Source: Hemibagrus wyckioides
Taxonomy: Eukaryota > Chordata > Actinopteri > Siluriformes > Bagridae
NCBI RefSeq assembly: GCF_019097595.1
Contig: NC_080718.1
Span: forward strand, 16,327,157-16,391,156
DNA: 64,000 nt
Direction of reading: 5' to 3'
This document shows positions 49,876 to 64,000 of the stretch, piece after piece; the first letter of the stretch is position 1; each line of letters begins with the position of its first letter. Position numbers and translations under genes: made by a program. The notes under the pieces were generated by a model. It was not told the DNA's origin. It was given only the letters and a program-made list of their open reading frames with translations, and searched no databases.

Positions 49876-52800
49876 ATGTACAGGTCTAGATTATTGGATT
49901 ATTCTGACGTAGACAGGATTGAGTGGGAGAAAATGCATGCAGAGGCCCAGTCAGCGGATTTATACACCTTTCTCATCCCTGTGCTGGAACAGACATTCTC
50001 TTACTGGTGAGTACTGGATTTTTCAACACTATAAATGATCAGCTGTCAGTGACTTAACACCCCTGAGATAACACCACTGAGAGTTTAATTTAATCGATGT
50101 ATACGAATAACTTAACAAAATTTTAAATTTTATTAATGAAATGATGCTGCAATAATGTGATTTATTTTTGGTAAAAAAAATAATCCAAGACAATTTGATT
50201 GAACTGAAAATATGATTACTTCTCTGGTATTAAAATTGATAGTTCATATATCATAGTGAACAGACTGGCATATTTAAACAAAAATCCTTGCTTCTTCAGT
50301 TTTACACCATATATAGTTGGACATTTTGCATTTCTGGGATAATGCTCAATACAGAAGTCCTCTGGAACAAAGCTTTAACAAGCAACAATGTGAGAGGAAT
50401 CACTCACTGGCTCCAGAGTCTCACCACTGAAGGCAAGAACAGGCCTTGTAAAACTATTCCTGTTAGATAATCATGCTTTCACATCACACAGTCTGTGCCA
50501 GTGTCTGTATACTCTGGCTTAACTACATATCTGATACCATGAATTTGAAGGTCGACATGATGCAGACAAGAGTCTTGCTATGTTTAACTTTTGGCTTCAG
50601 TGTTCCATAGAACTGACCAAGAAAGAATTGCTAAATGTCTGTAAGTAGAACTCCATAAAATCATGCTTTGATTTCTCTTATGGTAGCTCTATGTAAGTGA
50701 TATACAGTATAAAATGTAATGGAGATGTTGCTTGTCTCTTTGGCCCTAGGCTTTGGTCAGTGTCATGGCCTGTGGATGTTTCTAGATCAGACATCCTTCA
50801 CTAAATTATGTCTGCTGATACAGAAACTTAAGAACCTGCTCTTATTGGCTTGCTGGGGTAAGACACATACTGGTCATTACAATTCAGGTAATTTTATTTT
50901 GTCTTTGAAATCTCAAAAATGTGAACAAGTACAAAGGACCTAAAAGACTGTATTTTCTTATTTTTTTAATATTTTTTATTTTTTGCTTTGCTTCCGCCTA
51001 TTTTTTGTCTCTTGGGAGACAAATGTGTGATGGGTCAAATTAATGCCAAAGCTATGGCACGATGTGGATGCCAGAATCTGTGTTTGCACACACTCAGACA
51101 ACACCTCCTGTTGGGAAGACTGGTACAGTGGTGGAGTTTCAGTGGACTTCTGCCGCAGTACCCAGGTGATGTCACTCTTCACATATCCCAGCTTGTTAAG
51201 AGCAGTGGACAGAGCATAGGGTCAGCTGTGGTTAAGAAACAAGCTCCAAGGCCCAACAGCAGCAGCTTGTCAGTGCTGGCATTTTATCTCATACCTTATA
51301 ATCACTAACACATAAGTCTTTATAGGAAATCAAGATTTTTATGACATAAGAAGATACATAATGAATAGAGTCATCAGTGTTTATACTTTTATTTCTTCAT
51401 ATTGTTTTTCTTTTTAGATGCCAATGAGTTGAAGCAGATCTCTCAGATGTGGCACGAGTTGAACCAGCAGCACAAAACCACTTGTCTGGACCTGCGGTAA
51501 TTTACAATGACAAACTGTCCAGTGCAATGTCACAGTATGTTTCTTCAGCCCCTCCTATTTTCCTCTTTTATATAACTCTTTTGAAATTTTAAACATTCAC
51601 CAGAAAAGCCTTAAGTGTTTCTTAAAAAATAAACCCTCTCTATATGCTTTCTTTTCTTAGATGTGATACTGAGGATAAATATAGAGGGAACTCCATTATA
51701 CAGGGTATGGTGGCTCATATGCACAAACAATATGGGCCACTATGGGTTTCAGAAGAGTGTACCTACCAGACATACCCACCACCTTCACTACACTCTCTCC
51801 TAAAGCTAGTACTGGCCCCTTATATAGACACCACATCTGCCCTAGCCATTGTATCCTTTTTCTAGTGCTCTACATAGTATAAAATAATAATACAATTAGA
51901 TTAATCTGTTGCACAGGTTAAGCCAGAGCATCAGCTCCTGAATAGGTGGAATTACAATATATTGATTTATTTTCTTGTTAAGTTGATAGAAGCAGGTTAG
52001 GAGACAAGGTGACACATCACTGCCCCATGGTTCCTGGTTTTATCCTGAGCTTGGGTTACTCTCTGTGTGGGGTTTCACATGTTCTCTTAATATGTCTCCT
52101 CTACTTTTGTAAGTGTGCCTGTAGGGTTATACTAAATTGTCACTTGGTGTATGAATGTGTGTAATTAACTGGAGTCCCATCCAGGGTGTGTTCTTGCCTT
52201 TGAATAAGCTCCAGCTCCACTGAAAACCTGATAAAGCAGTTGTTGAAGAACACTTAATAAATAAATGGCTGTGGCTTGTCTTGGGTTCTCTTCTTTAACC
52301 TATGAAATACATTATTTTGACATTAACTCTTTATCTTCAGATAATGTATTTTGTTTTGGATGTGTCTAACATGCAGTGTAAAGCTGACCTCCTGGAGTCT
52401 TTCTGCCATACCTTTAGCATTCCATCCAGCTTCTTCCAACAGATCTATGGGTTTTGGCTCCTGGACCATGGCTTTGTATCAGTATGACAGCTTTGACCAT
52501 CATGCTCATAAAATACTGAAGCTATAATTTGAAGTTTGTCTGGGAAAGATCCCAGTTATCTTGTTACAAGTAGTGTTGTAGTGATGATGTAGTTCCGAGT
52601 AGTGGAACACAATTCATTTTTCCCCATAGAATTCGCTTGGAAAGCTTTTGAGCCCAGGGACTAGTTCAGCATGGTTATCATGTCACAGTTATGCTGTGTT
52701 GAGGACCTTGCTGAGACAGGGGCAGAGGCAAGCAGCACTGAAATACCTCTACTACACCAAGCCTGCTATAGAGAATACTCAGGATGCCAGACTGTATGTG

Positions 52801-55800
52801 GATGTGCTCTTACAGAACAGGTATAAGAAAACAAATAGTATCGACTGCCATATAAGTAGACGTCATTAAAAGTAGGATTTAAACCATGTGGAAACCTCAT
52901 TTCAGGAAATAATTGTGTCATATTAAGATTGAGCTAGATTGGTCAAGTTTTTTTTATTATGTGTCATTTGGCCATCGTATTTTTTTTTAGCCGTGTTGGT
53001 GAAGCTCAGATCTTGCTTAAACGGTGCCAACCAGGAAAGGAATATCTACTAGACAATTTCATATGTGGCTGTGAAAATCCCAATCTCTGTGGGGAAGTAC
53101 TGGCCAATGTATGTAACGTGATACAGTAAGCTGTGCTTTTCCACACTGATTATTCAGGGCTCAATAAGGACACAATACAATATGTAAACTAGTTACTTTA
53201 AAAGGACAATTTCCATAAAAGTGTCCATGAATGTAACTGACATGAGTGTTATAAATTGAAGATATTTCAACTATTTCCTTTTATTGCAGAATATTCCATA
53301 TCTCACATTATCAGAGAGACCGTATTCTACTAAACCTGAAAAAATAAACCAAAGAAATCTTGGTGATACGGGTGCAGGACATAAGTTTGTTGGAAAAGGT
53401 GAACTCATTTTATTCAGTGATAGAGACTACATTATTATGAGACAAACTGTAACAATCAAGAAATCTTCTGACCATGGATTACTAAGCAAAGTAAATATAT
53501 TAAAGTGATATTATCTGATATTTTCAGGACATGTTCCTCATCCATTTTCTGCACTGCTCTACCAGTGTCTGTTTAATGGCTCTCTAACTCCTGGAGATTT
53601 CCTCAAACTATTTCGAGAAACTGTGACAGAGCTTAACTCATCAAAACAACATACAAGGTACTATAGAATATAATCATGCATGAATAGTTATGATGGTAAC
53701 ACAATATTGTAAGAATAACTAATTAGTATTGATGTTGTTTCTGTGCATTTAGGATGATGGTGGTCTGGCCAACATATATAGAGAGCACTGAAGATAACAG
53801 GAATACTTCTCAGTCACCTGAAACCTTTTGTCATTTACCCTTTCCCCCTAACCCTGCAGAGCTCCAGAAAGAACAAATGGAGTTGTTACAGAATGAGAGA
53901 ATGGTACACTATGCCTATGAAATATAACATAATACTATACTAAATAGTATGTCAAAGTAACATACCATATATATATATAGCAACTCTGGTAGCCTTTTGT
54001 ATATTAGTGCTCTGTTGGAAATACTGAAATTTACAAATTTACTGAAATTAAAATAGTATGAGGATTCAAACAAAGATGATCGTTCTTTTTCAGGGATTTT
54101 CCCAGTCTTTGATTCATGCATTCTCTCTTCTTTATTTCTTTTCGGTAGGTTCTTGAATCTCCAGCAGATGTCTCCTCTGGTTCCACATCCCCAGACAGCA
54201 TGGATTCTGCATGCTTCTTCATTTCTTCCCCTTCTCCAGCACCTGCTGAGACAGGACAAGAGGAGTCCAGGGATGATGTCTGTGACTCGCTGAGTGACAA
54301 TCATCTGCCATCTAGAGATGTTACCCAGTGCTGTTCCCATTTCACTCTGACTGTAGGGGGCAACTCAAAGGCAATGCTCATCAAAAGCTTGAGGAAAGAA
54401 AGTGTAGATGAGCTGGTCACCTCTGAGAGTGAGTCTTGCTGCTTGTGTAGTCTGAGTGCTTGTTTTTATTAAATATGTCATTCATTGTTTTTATGTCTAA
54501 TGTTTCTAATTTAGATGGTGTTGAAGGTGTTTTGACCTGTGCATTACCAGGAAATCTTGTAGATGCAGCTGAGAGTCACTTGATGAAAGTCACACAAATA
54601 GAGGATTGGTATTTAAATGCTGTTTAAGGGCTTTTGATGGGCTGCTTAGATATTTAAGCTTAGACGTTTAACCCCTTAAACTCTAGGTTTAATATTTATT
54701 TATTAGTAATAAATCACATTATTGTCTCATATAGTTATGCAATTATTCAATCGGCCAATCGTGTGTTAGCAGGACAGTGGATGAAAACATGCAGATGCTG
54801 GTGAGAAGCTTTATTTAACACTTGCATCAACACATCAAACTGGGAAAAAGTGTGATGTCTGTGACTTGAGGCATGATTGGGGTTTTCTGTTGATGGGCTG
54901 TTTTCTGTTGAATCTGTAGAGATGAGCAATTCTCTCTAGAGTTTACACACTTTAAATATCTTATACAATTTCGATGAGCCCATTGAACCCATTGTAACCT
55001 TAGATTCCAGTCCTTTGCTAACAGGAGTGGAACCTGATGTAATGTTCTGCTGTTGTAGATCATTTGCCTCGACATTTGATATGTTATGCATTCTGAGATG
55101 CTATTCTGCTCGCCAAGATTGTAAAGAGTGGTTGTTTGAGTTATCATAGCCTTCTTGTCAGCATGAATCTGTCTGTCCATTCACTTCTGACCTTTCATAA
55201 GGTGCTTGGTTTTGTTTTTGACACCATTGTGTCCAAACTTTAGATGTTGTTGTGTGTGATAAACCCAAGAGATCAGCAGTTTCTCTTGAGTTTCTATTCA
55301 GATCTGTATCTGCATGTCTTTATGCACCCTGCTTCTGCCACATGATGCAATTGCACTAAGCGGTGTTAGTTTAATGGACCATTTGATGGACTATCCTTTA
55401 AGAGTAAATGCATTGAGTGCCAATTTAACAAAAATTGGTTTAATAGTTTGTATATACTATGGGCAAATATTAGAGATTTGATCTGTTTTATGTTTTGCCT
55501 TTATATATAAAACATCTACAGCAGTAAAGACAATAAAACAGTGCCATATAGTGCTGCTATGGTCTCTGCCGATGATGATCATTTTTTCATTCCTTATTTT
55601 GGTGAGCATTTATATTTGCTTTTCTAATAATATATCCAGTAAAAGTATTAAATTGCTTGTTGGGTGTACATCATAATCTCATGTTGTTTTTACAGAGAAG
55701 GTGATTGATGATAAGGTCCCGGAGCCACATTCTGAGAGCACTAGGGCAGAATATAAGAGAGAACAGTTCTGTGCTTTATCTTCTGAGAGAGTTTATTGCC

Positions 55801-57984
55801 AAGACTCCATTTGTGATGAAGCGTCTGGATCAAGCAGCTTTTTGGACCTGAAGCCTTTAAGAGTGAGTGATATCTGTTCTTTGTTTTCTGCTTAATAACA
55901 TTACAAAGTCTTTCTTTAGTGCTGCTGTCTCTGTTTGCCAGTCAGTTACTTTGAATTTAATTCATTGAATAATATATTCTTTAGTATAGACGGCAGCACT
56001 TATGAAAAACTGTACAACTTCCTTCTTTGAGTGCTTGAGTTTGATCACTAGTCTTTGTCCTTTCTGTGTTCAGAGAGCACTGCCTTACCCTCCAGTTAAC
56101 AAGGGCCTCAGGTCCTACTGTTATGATCCCCAGAATGCCACAGACCAGCCAGAGATCCTCACTTCCTGTGCACGTACTGAGACTATGCAGGACCTCCTGG
56201 AGCAGATCCACGATCAGACCCTTATACTGAAGGCTGGGAAACCCAACCAACCATCATTTTTAGAGTCTGTCAGGAGCTCCAATCTGGTAATGGATTTTAA
56301 CCCTGTGCGGCGTGGCTCTCGTCCTCATCAGCCTCAGATTTCTCTTGGAGCTTCACTATTACCCCTCAGCCCTGTTGAGAAGACCAAAGATAAAGCAACC
56401 AGTGAGGGCAGAAATGCAGGAATTAAAGAGGTAGTGTGTTTTAGGACCACATCAGACCGAGTGGGTGACTATAAACTGGGCAGCTGGTGGAAGCAGGCTC
56501 TGGAGACCAGAAGAGCCTCCACAGGATTGCTGCCTGCTATTGAGCAGGTCCCTGCTGTTACAAAAGGTTATACTTTGTTGCACAAATCCAAGCAATGCCT
56601 GAAAGACTAATTGCATTGTTAAGGTTTTTTTTTAGGTATGCTCTATTAAGGCTTCTTCTTTCCTTCTTAGAGAAAAGACACTCTCTTTTTCTAGGATGGC
56701 CTCAGTCTCATGGGCTTATCAGAGGACTCAAACAAGAGGCTGACCAGGTAAGAGTGTCATAAATAAGTGATATTTGAAATGACAATGTATCTCTCACAGT
56801 TGATGTACATGTAGACAATGAGGGAATATACATTGTCCACACAGTGGCAGTGTTGGATTAATGTTTTGTACATATCATATATGAATTTCATGTACATATA
56901 AATTATAACATCTTCAAATCCATATCTAATGATGTGGCATCTATGCAACTGCTTAATAACAATTTAATGTGACTTAGATGTTTGATGGCCCACTAATATT
57001 TTTATGATCCAGATAGTCTCAGCTGCAGTGTAATACAGAATAATACATGCTGTACTGCATATTCTAATAGGAAGAATTATACTGCTCTACTAATATAAAC
57101 CCATTAAAGACTTAGACTTGGTCCTGAGGCATGTAGAATGAAATATTTAGAGCATGAGATGTTCCTCTTGAACCACTCCTCTTGAGATTGAACCACTGTG
57201 GATGTGGAGAGGGAGGTATGTTTCATTACCTTTCAGCAACATATGGTCATTTATTGTATTATGAATTTTTTTTAATTATGTGCTAATAATTATCACACAC
57301 ACACACAGTTCATTTGTATTAAGATTTCTTCTCTTTATTTATAATACATCATACTATAGTGCCAAGGCATTACTTTGTTCATGAAAAATATAAAACCATT
57401 TAGAACCATTTAAATATAAACCTATTTAATACAACTTAATTTCCCTCACCTTGCTTTAAAGGGCCACTTGCTGGTGTGATATGTCTATGCGATTTTGAAG
57501 GGAAAAGCTGATGTTAGAGCCTTTCATCATGAACAACATTTGCTTTTTGATTGTCCCATAACCTCAGGCATAGATTAATGGGATCAGGATATTTTGGCTC
57601 TGACTCCACCCACATATACACAGAGGAAATGAAATGCAGCACAATGTATGCAGCAGCATAAGCTTACATTATTATAGATGCCTGTAAATGATGAAGCTCT
57701 TAGAAAAGCCATGACAAAACCTTCACATACACATAACTAACTGTTCATTCTTACGTAAAATTCTGAATGATATAACCTGTAACAGACATGTAAATGTCTG
57801 ACATGTACATCTTCTGATTCGAAAAATGGAACTGAAACCCATGCCCTTGAAAAGTAATGCAAAATTTAAATGATGTTTTTAGGCTACAACGGATGAGTCA
57901 AGCAGAAAAGCTAAAGGCAAAAGGCGCAAACAGGTCAAACAATTCGGAGAGAGAGCGAGAGGGAGAGAGGCCTCAACATCGTAG
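49876..57984 (+). CDS. ELYS-like protein (AHCTF1 family), apparently without beta-propeller
   Basis: ELYS anchors nuclear-pore assembly to chromatin. Exons (first ATG 49876, exon begins 49865): 49865-50006, 50317-50461, 50601-50640, 50750-50857, 51019-51165, 51418-51496, 51661-51850, 52341-52481, 52630-52820, 52991-53108, 53290-53398, 53528-53657, 53753-53903, 54149-54428, 55696-55862, 56074-56566, 56671-56747, 57883-57984. All join in phase, giving about 932 aa. Residues about 60-450 match the ELYS helical domain: YPPPSLHSLLKLVL, FSIPSSFFQQIYGFWLLDHG, NSLGKLLSPGTSSAW, GQRQAALKYLYYTKP. The second half is Ser/Pro-rich and unlike ELYS, ending in a basic RKAKGKRRKQVKQF stretch. Human ELYS has about 2266 aa with an N-terminal seven-blade propeller; none is seen upstream. 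A possible extra exon (54515-54608) breaks phase with exon 55696 and was left out. The start exon is preceded by an acceptor-like catacag, so a 5' non-coding exon is likely. Confidence 0.75.
51960..52275 (+). mobile_element. LINE-type 3' tail fragment in an ELYS-like intron
   Basis: Phrases such as tctgtgtggggtttcacatg, ggagtcccatccagggtgtg and gataaagcagttgttgaaga, followed by an A/T-rich tail (aataaataaatgg), are the shared 3' tail of common fish LINEs and their SINEs. Truncated and decayed. Confidence 0.6.
56748..57882 (+). other. Penultimate intron of the ELYS-like gene
   Basis: AT-rich; an (AC)n run near 57294-57307. The segment 57460-57620 is less repetitive but shows no coding frame. 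Nothing else recognised. Confidence 0.5.
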
Positions 57985-58689
57985 TTAAGTGATGTTAAAA
58001 AAAGCTTTCCAGTTCTGATTAGCTTGCCATATTTCTGAGATGTTAGATTTTATTCACATATCTATATGTAGACTAAACATTTGAAAATTGCTTTTTAATA
58101 AAGAGCAAATATTAAAATCTGCCTTTGGTTTGCATTGTTTATCTTTTAATCTTTCTTGACAAATTAATATAAATCAAATTTTATTATTGCTGAAGCTTAA
58201 TCATGGCACAGGTTTGGATTAAATCGGTGTCAAAGAGATTTAACATGTTTGCTGTTATTGAATTCACAGTCCTGATTTACATAGTGTCCTGTTTTTTTTT
58301 CTCCTCAGACAAATCCAGCAGATTCAACAAAGACAAATACATCCTTTTGTGCACTATACAGCAATTACTGTACACTGTACAACCCCCCCCCCCCTTTTTT
58401 AGAAAGCCTGCCAAATTGCTTCACAACATGAATAACTTGAATGAATAACTTGAAATCTCTATCTTGATCTGGGCTGCTCTTTGTGATTCTGCACTTTCTG
58501 CTTCTTAAATCTGGTTCTACAACAATAAAATGTAGAGCAAGATCCATTGGTCCACTGCTCACTCTTTGCTCCACTGTCCCCAGTTTTTTAAAGTATTCTT
58601 CTATGAATACAGACTCTTAGGTATAGAGACTTCTGACAGACTTAGATATGCATTTCCCGATAGATATTACACTGATATTAGCATTTGTA

Positions 58690-59060
58690 AAAATGTACAT
58701 TGGTTTGCATAAGTATTCAAACCCTAGAACAGAATTGGACTTAATTGAGATTATTCAGTATGTCATGTCTTTCCACAATATAGCCCAGATTAGAATAAGG
58801 CACAAAATTATTTGCAAATAAAAAATGTAAAATTTGGGATTGCGCAAAGTATTCAAAGTATTCATTTACCCCCACAATATACTCGGACTTGTTGAGAAGC
58901 TATGAGCCATTCTTTTTTTTAGTACAGCACTCACCTTAAACAACATCTGAACTGTTTTCATGACCCACCTCTGGTAATATATAATTGGCTTTAATTTGAG
59001 CCTATGGCATAAAAACTGACAGAACCTTACACCTCAAACTACATTTTTTTGCAAGTGCAT
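58690..59060. mobile_element. Degenerate Tc1-like relic
   Basis: The end sequence ttggtttgcataagtattca is a typical terminus of one Tc1-like family of fish. The phrases cacaaaattatttgcaaata and aagtattcattta follow. No ORF remains. Confidence 0.5.
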
Positions 59061-59261
59061 TTCAGGCTACAGTGTGTTACTGCGTTAAAGGGTAAAGGAG
59101 CATATCCAAGTAACTGTTCACGAAAAAGCATTGATTCTCTAGAAGCACTGCTGAAACTGCAACACACAAATAGGCCCCTATTGCTCTCTCCTTTCAGCCA
59201 TAAGGAGACCTGAAAGTCCTGAAAGTGTTAACATATAGTATACCATTTTCACAAATGATTT

Positions 59262-59540
59262 AAGAATTCATGTCAAGTCAAGAAGCTTTTATTGTCATTT
59301 CAACCATATATACCTAATGCAGTACACAGTGAAATGAAACAACCTTTCTCCAGGACCCTGGTGCTACATAAAACAACACAGAGCTACATAACAACACAGA
59401 GCTAAGGACTGAAAGTAAGTTGTCCTAGCCACATAAAGTGCAACGTGTGCAACCTAACAGACAAACAGTACAAGACAAAAAGACAGTTTAACAGACAATA
59501 TAAAACAAAACAGTACAGAACAGATACACAAAATACACAA
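59262..59540. mobile_element. Retroelement 3'-tail fragment
   Basis: The phrases tcaagtcaagaagcttttat, tgtcatttcaaccatatata and acacagtgaaatgaaacaac match a repeat tail very common in catfish and related genomes, probably of LINE/SINE origin. Fragmentary. Confidence 0.55.
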
Positions 59541-60999
59541 AATAGTGCTGACTAGTATACATTCTGTATATTATGCTATACAGTATTCTTGTAAACATTT
59601 ACACTTATGTATAGCAGCAGTTGGTGGCAGTTTGAAATGTTTGCTAAAATGCCAACAGCAGCAATTGAGTAAATATGGGTAAATAAATTATAATATGGGT
59701 GATGCTATAGACATGGATGAATTGATTTAGGTGGAATATGATGGTATATTGTTTTTATTTTGCTGACAAGAAACAATACACAGTGTAGTCCTGGACAGTA
59801 CCTTTATAGATGCAAAGCATGTCTCCTCTGTAATCTGTCTTTTTGGCCTGGTAGTATAAATGGGCTTGTTTGCTTGGTTGAGATGGTGCTAATCGTTCCC
59901 ATTAAAAATGGATGAACTCCCTGATGCTGCAGCAGCCTCCAGTGCAGCTGCTCTGTGTTGCCTCATACATGACTATATGAAAAGAATTAAACTGAAATGT
60001 CTCTTTTTCAGGCCTGGTGCTGCATAATACTAACACACAGGACAGAGAGAGAGACAACTGCATTGTATGGCTGTCTGCAGATGTTCAGACTTAAGCAACA
60101 TGCGTGTAAAATTGCAATAGCATGAGTGGGCTCTTTAAACAAATTCTGACCAGAACCTAATTTAGCATGCTGTGCACACAAATTGGTCTGCCACATATGA
60201 CTCAGACCGATCTAATCCACTCTATTATGGTGCTAAAATGAGCTGTAAAAAAATTATGCAGTTTGTGATACTGATGAAATGTCAGAACATGGAAATACAT
60301 CTGCTACTTCTTTCTCTTTTCATATTTCTTGTTTTGTACTTTTCTCTTTTCACTTCCTGATTAGTAAGTCCTCTTCATTTTACACGTTTTTTTATATAAA
60401 CTCACTAAGTCACTAACAAGATGGAACATTTCTCTGACATAAGGGGTGTTGGAAAAGACATAGTGAACACTACAGGATTCTGCCTTGCCTTTTCTCACAG
60501 CTATGCCTTTGATTGGAGATATGAATCCATCACCCATTCCTTCCCCTTATGGCACCCTCGGTCCCACCTCACGATCCTGCTGAAAATCCAGTATAGACTG
60601 AACAGCTACTGTACCAGCTTCCAAAAAGCCTGGTAAACCATCTTTGCCAGCTGGTTATTACTAGAAGTGTTTTCTGAATTACCCCTTCTAATCCTCTGTT
60701 GTAGTTACATTATTTGTAAGAAAATAATAATTATAATAATAAGGCAAGTAGAGAATCTCAGAATGAACTGATCAAAGCTGGAATATAACAGCAAATATTT
60801 TCTACCAGTAACATGGCTTTTAGTTACTTTTAATCAAACATATCTGTTGCTTGTGCCTATTTATTGGTTTGTAGAATGTAATGTTATTGAAGTATGTTCT
60901 AATGTGGTGATTTATCTAAATAGAGCGTTATTTCATTAATAGAATCTGAAGAATATATATACTATACAGGCAAAGGTTTGTGGAAACAGGACCATTGCC

Positions 61000-61330
61000 G
61001 TAAAGTTAAAAGCAGACAATTGTCTATAATGCCTTCTCATGCTGTAGCAGTAGCAAGCTCCATGAAGGTATGCTTTACCAAAGCTGGAGAGGAAGAACTT
61101 GAGTGACTGACCTCAACCCCACTGAACACTTTTGGGATGAACTGGAGTGCCTACTGCACCTCAGAGCTCCCACAATGCAGTCTGATCTCCCTAATGCTCT
61201 TGTTGCTAATTGGGCAAATACCCACAGCCACACTCTAAAATCTAGTGGAAAGCCTTCCCAGATGAGTGGAGGTTATTATAACAGCAAAGAGGCACTAAAT
61301 CTGGACCCTGATGTTCTACAAACACATCAT
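61000..61330 (+). mobile_element. Tc1-like transposase 3' fragment upstream of tmem179
   Basis: Phrases include ggaagaacttgagtgactga, accccactgaacacttttgg, gatgaactggagtgcc, and tggaaagccttcccag near the end, corresponding to the C-terminal third of a Tc1 transposase (N-P-T-E-H-F-W-D-E-L-E and S-S-G-K-P-S-Q). It ends about 230 bp before the tmem179 ATG. Confidence 0.7.
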
Positions 61331-61479
61331 ATACTGGAACAACAAAATCAGCATCATATATTGCAGCAACTATTGGAAAACAGTATCTTGTGCTTTAAAG
61401 TGTTATTTCTTCCTCAAACGCTCTCTTTATTACAGTAAAAATGTTTTTCTTTTCTTTTTTTTTAGTATTCTGATGCTGC

Positions 61480-61559
61480 CCTCTCGTCTCGCGCCAGCAG
61501 AGTGGAACTGCGCATGCGCAGCAGCGGTGCTCAGCTGCTCTAGCGCGAGCCGGGTGAAA
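61480..61559 (+). promoter_or_regulatory. tmem179: GC-rich promoter/5' UTR of tmem179
   Basis: Sudden CpG-rich stretch directly upstream of the start codon, including a near-palindromic TGCGCATGCGCA (61509-61520), an NRF1-type motif, and gcgcgagccgggtg. NRF1 sites are frequent in CpG-type and neuronal promoters. Confidence 0.5.
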
Positions 61560-63706
<2,147 letters not shown>

Positions 63707-64000
63707 TTCTCTTGGGAAGCACAGTATATGGTCTGAATGTGATGATTTGAGATGAGACACAAAGGTGACAGGCTCTGAAATGATTAGTATTTCAAGGTTC
63801 TTTTTGCCACAGACTTATTGGACCCATACTGTTATTGCACCTGACTCCTGACAGCCTGTCTGTCATCTGTGGGAGGCCAGTAAAACTGAATCAGACATCG
63901 ACATGTACATGTGTAAAAGGCTGTCTGCAAGCTTACCCCAAAGACTTCATTATTAATCTAAATGAATTCATTTATTATTCATTGCTAAATAATAAATATT
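63707..64000 (+). other. tmem179: tmem179 3' UTR (partial or complete)
   Basis: Follows the TGA at 63704-63706. An AATAAA lies at about 63990-63995, at the window edge, so the transcript may end just outside. Confidence 0.45.

Larger units (their letters stand above)
57985..61559. other. Intergenic region between the ELYS-like gene and tmem179
   Basis: The ELYS-like 3' UTR probably ends near 58100 (aataaa at 58098-58103). Further on lie a Tc1 relic (58690-59045), a retroelement tail (59262-59530) and a Tc1 fragment (61000-61310). Around 59530-60960 I see only AT-rich DNA with short spurious ORFs. Confidence 0.45.

Noticed and set aside
57460..57620. Possible conserved element or exon in the penultimate ELYS-like intron
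   Set aside because: It has a less repetitive look, but no open frame with splice sites and no clear motif cluster, so not supported.

Overview
The window is vertebrate nuclear DNA, almost certainly from a ray-finned fish and probably an ostariophysan such as a catfish or characin. The evidence is intron-rich genes with GT-AG splicing, teleost-type compact introns, and a high density of cut-and-paste DNA transposons (mainly Tc1/mariner and hAT relatives) with a few SINE/LINE tails. There is no prokaryotic feature. Six protein-coding loci are recognised, plus the last exon of one gene that I could not identify.

Layout. Positions 1-958 hold the 3' end of an unidentified plus-strand gene. A BICRA/GLTSCR1-family gene (minus strand, CDS 10728 to 3894, 12 coding exons, 1158 aa) follows, with non-coding 5' exons near 12.1 and 13.2 kb. 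Next is erh (minus, 19362 to 15658, 4 exons, exactly 104 aa). Positions 19.5-25.7 kb are a transposon graveyard with a three-level nest. ubr1 (plus, 25874-43459) reads as a complete 47-exon gene of 1735 aa. A peripherin-2-like gene (minus, 47194 to 45677, 3 exons, 363 aa) lies tail-to-tail with ubr1. An ELYS/AHCTF1-family gene (plus, 49876-57984) appears to lack the N-terminal beta-propeller. tmem179 (plus, 61560-63706, 4 exons, 233 aa) closes the window.

These eukaryotic genes are not an operon: they act in N-degron proteolysis (ubr1), non-canonical BAF chromatin remodelling (BICRA family), RNA processing (erh), photoreceptor disc rims (peripherin), nuclear-pore assembly on chromatin (ELYS family) and an unknown neuronal membrane role (tmem179). 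The gene set is informative for genome history. In human, UBR2, PRPH2 and BICRAL are neighbours on 6p21; here their relatives ubr1, a peripherin-2-like gene and a BICRA-type gene are neighbours, as expected of a sister block from the vertebrate whole-genome duplications. The ELYS-like gene beside tmem179 may likewise be a duplicate of AHCTF1 that mammals lost. Both are inferences from recalled synteny and need phylogeny.

Exon boundaries were derived by hand from splice signals, reading-frame phase and remembered family proteins. For ubr1, erh, the peripherin-like gene, tmem179 and the BICRA-type gene every junction keeps phase. The ELYS-like gene has one doubtful exon (54515-54608) and an unseen 5' non-coding start.
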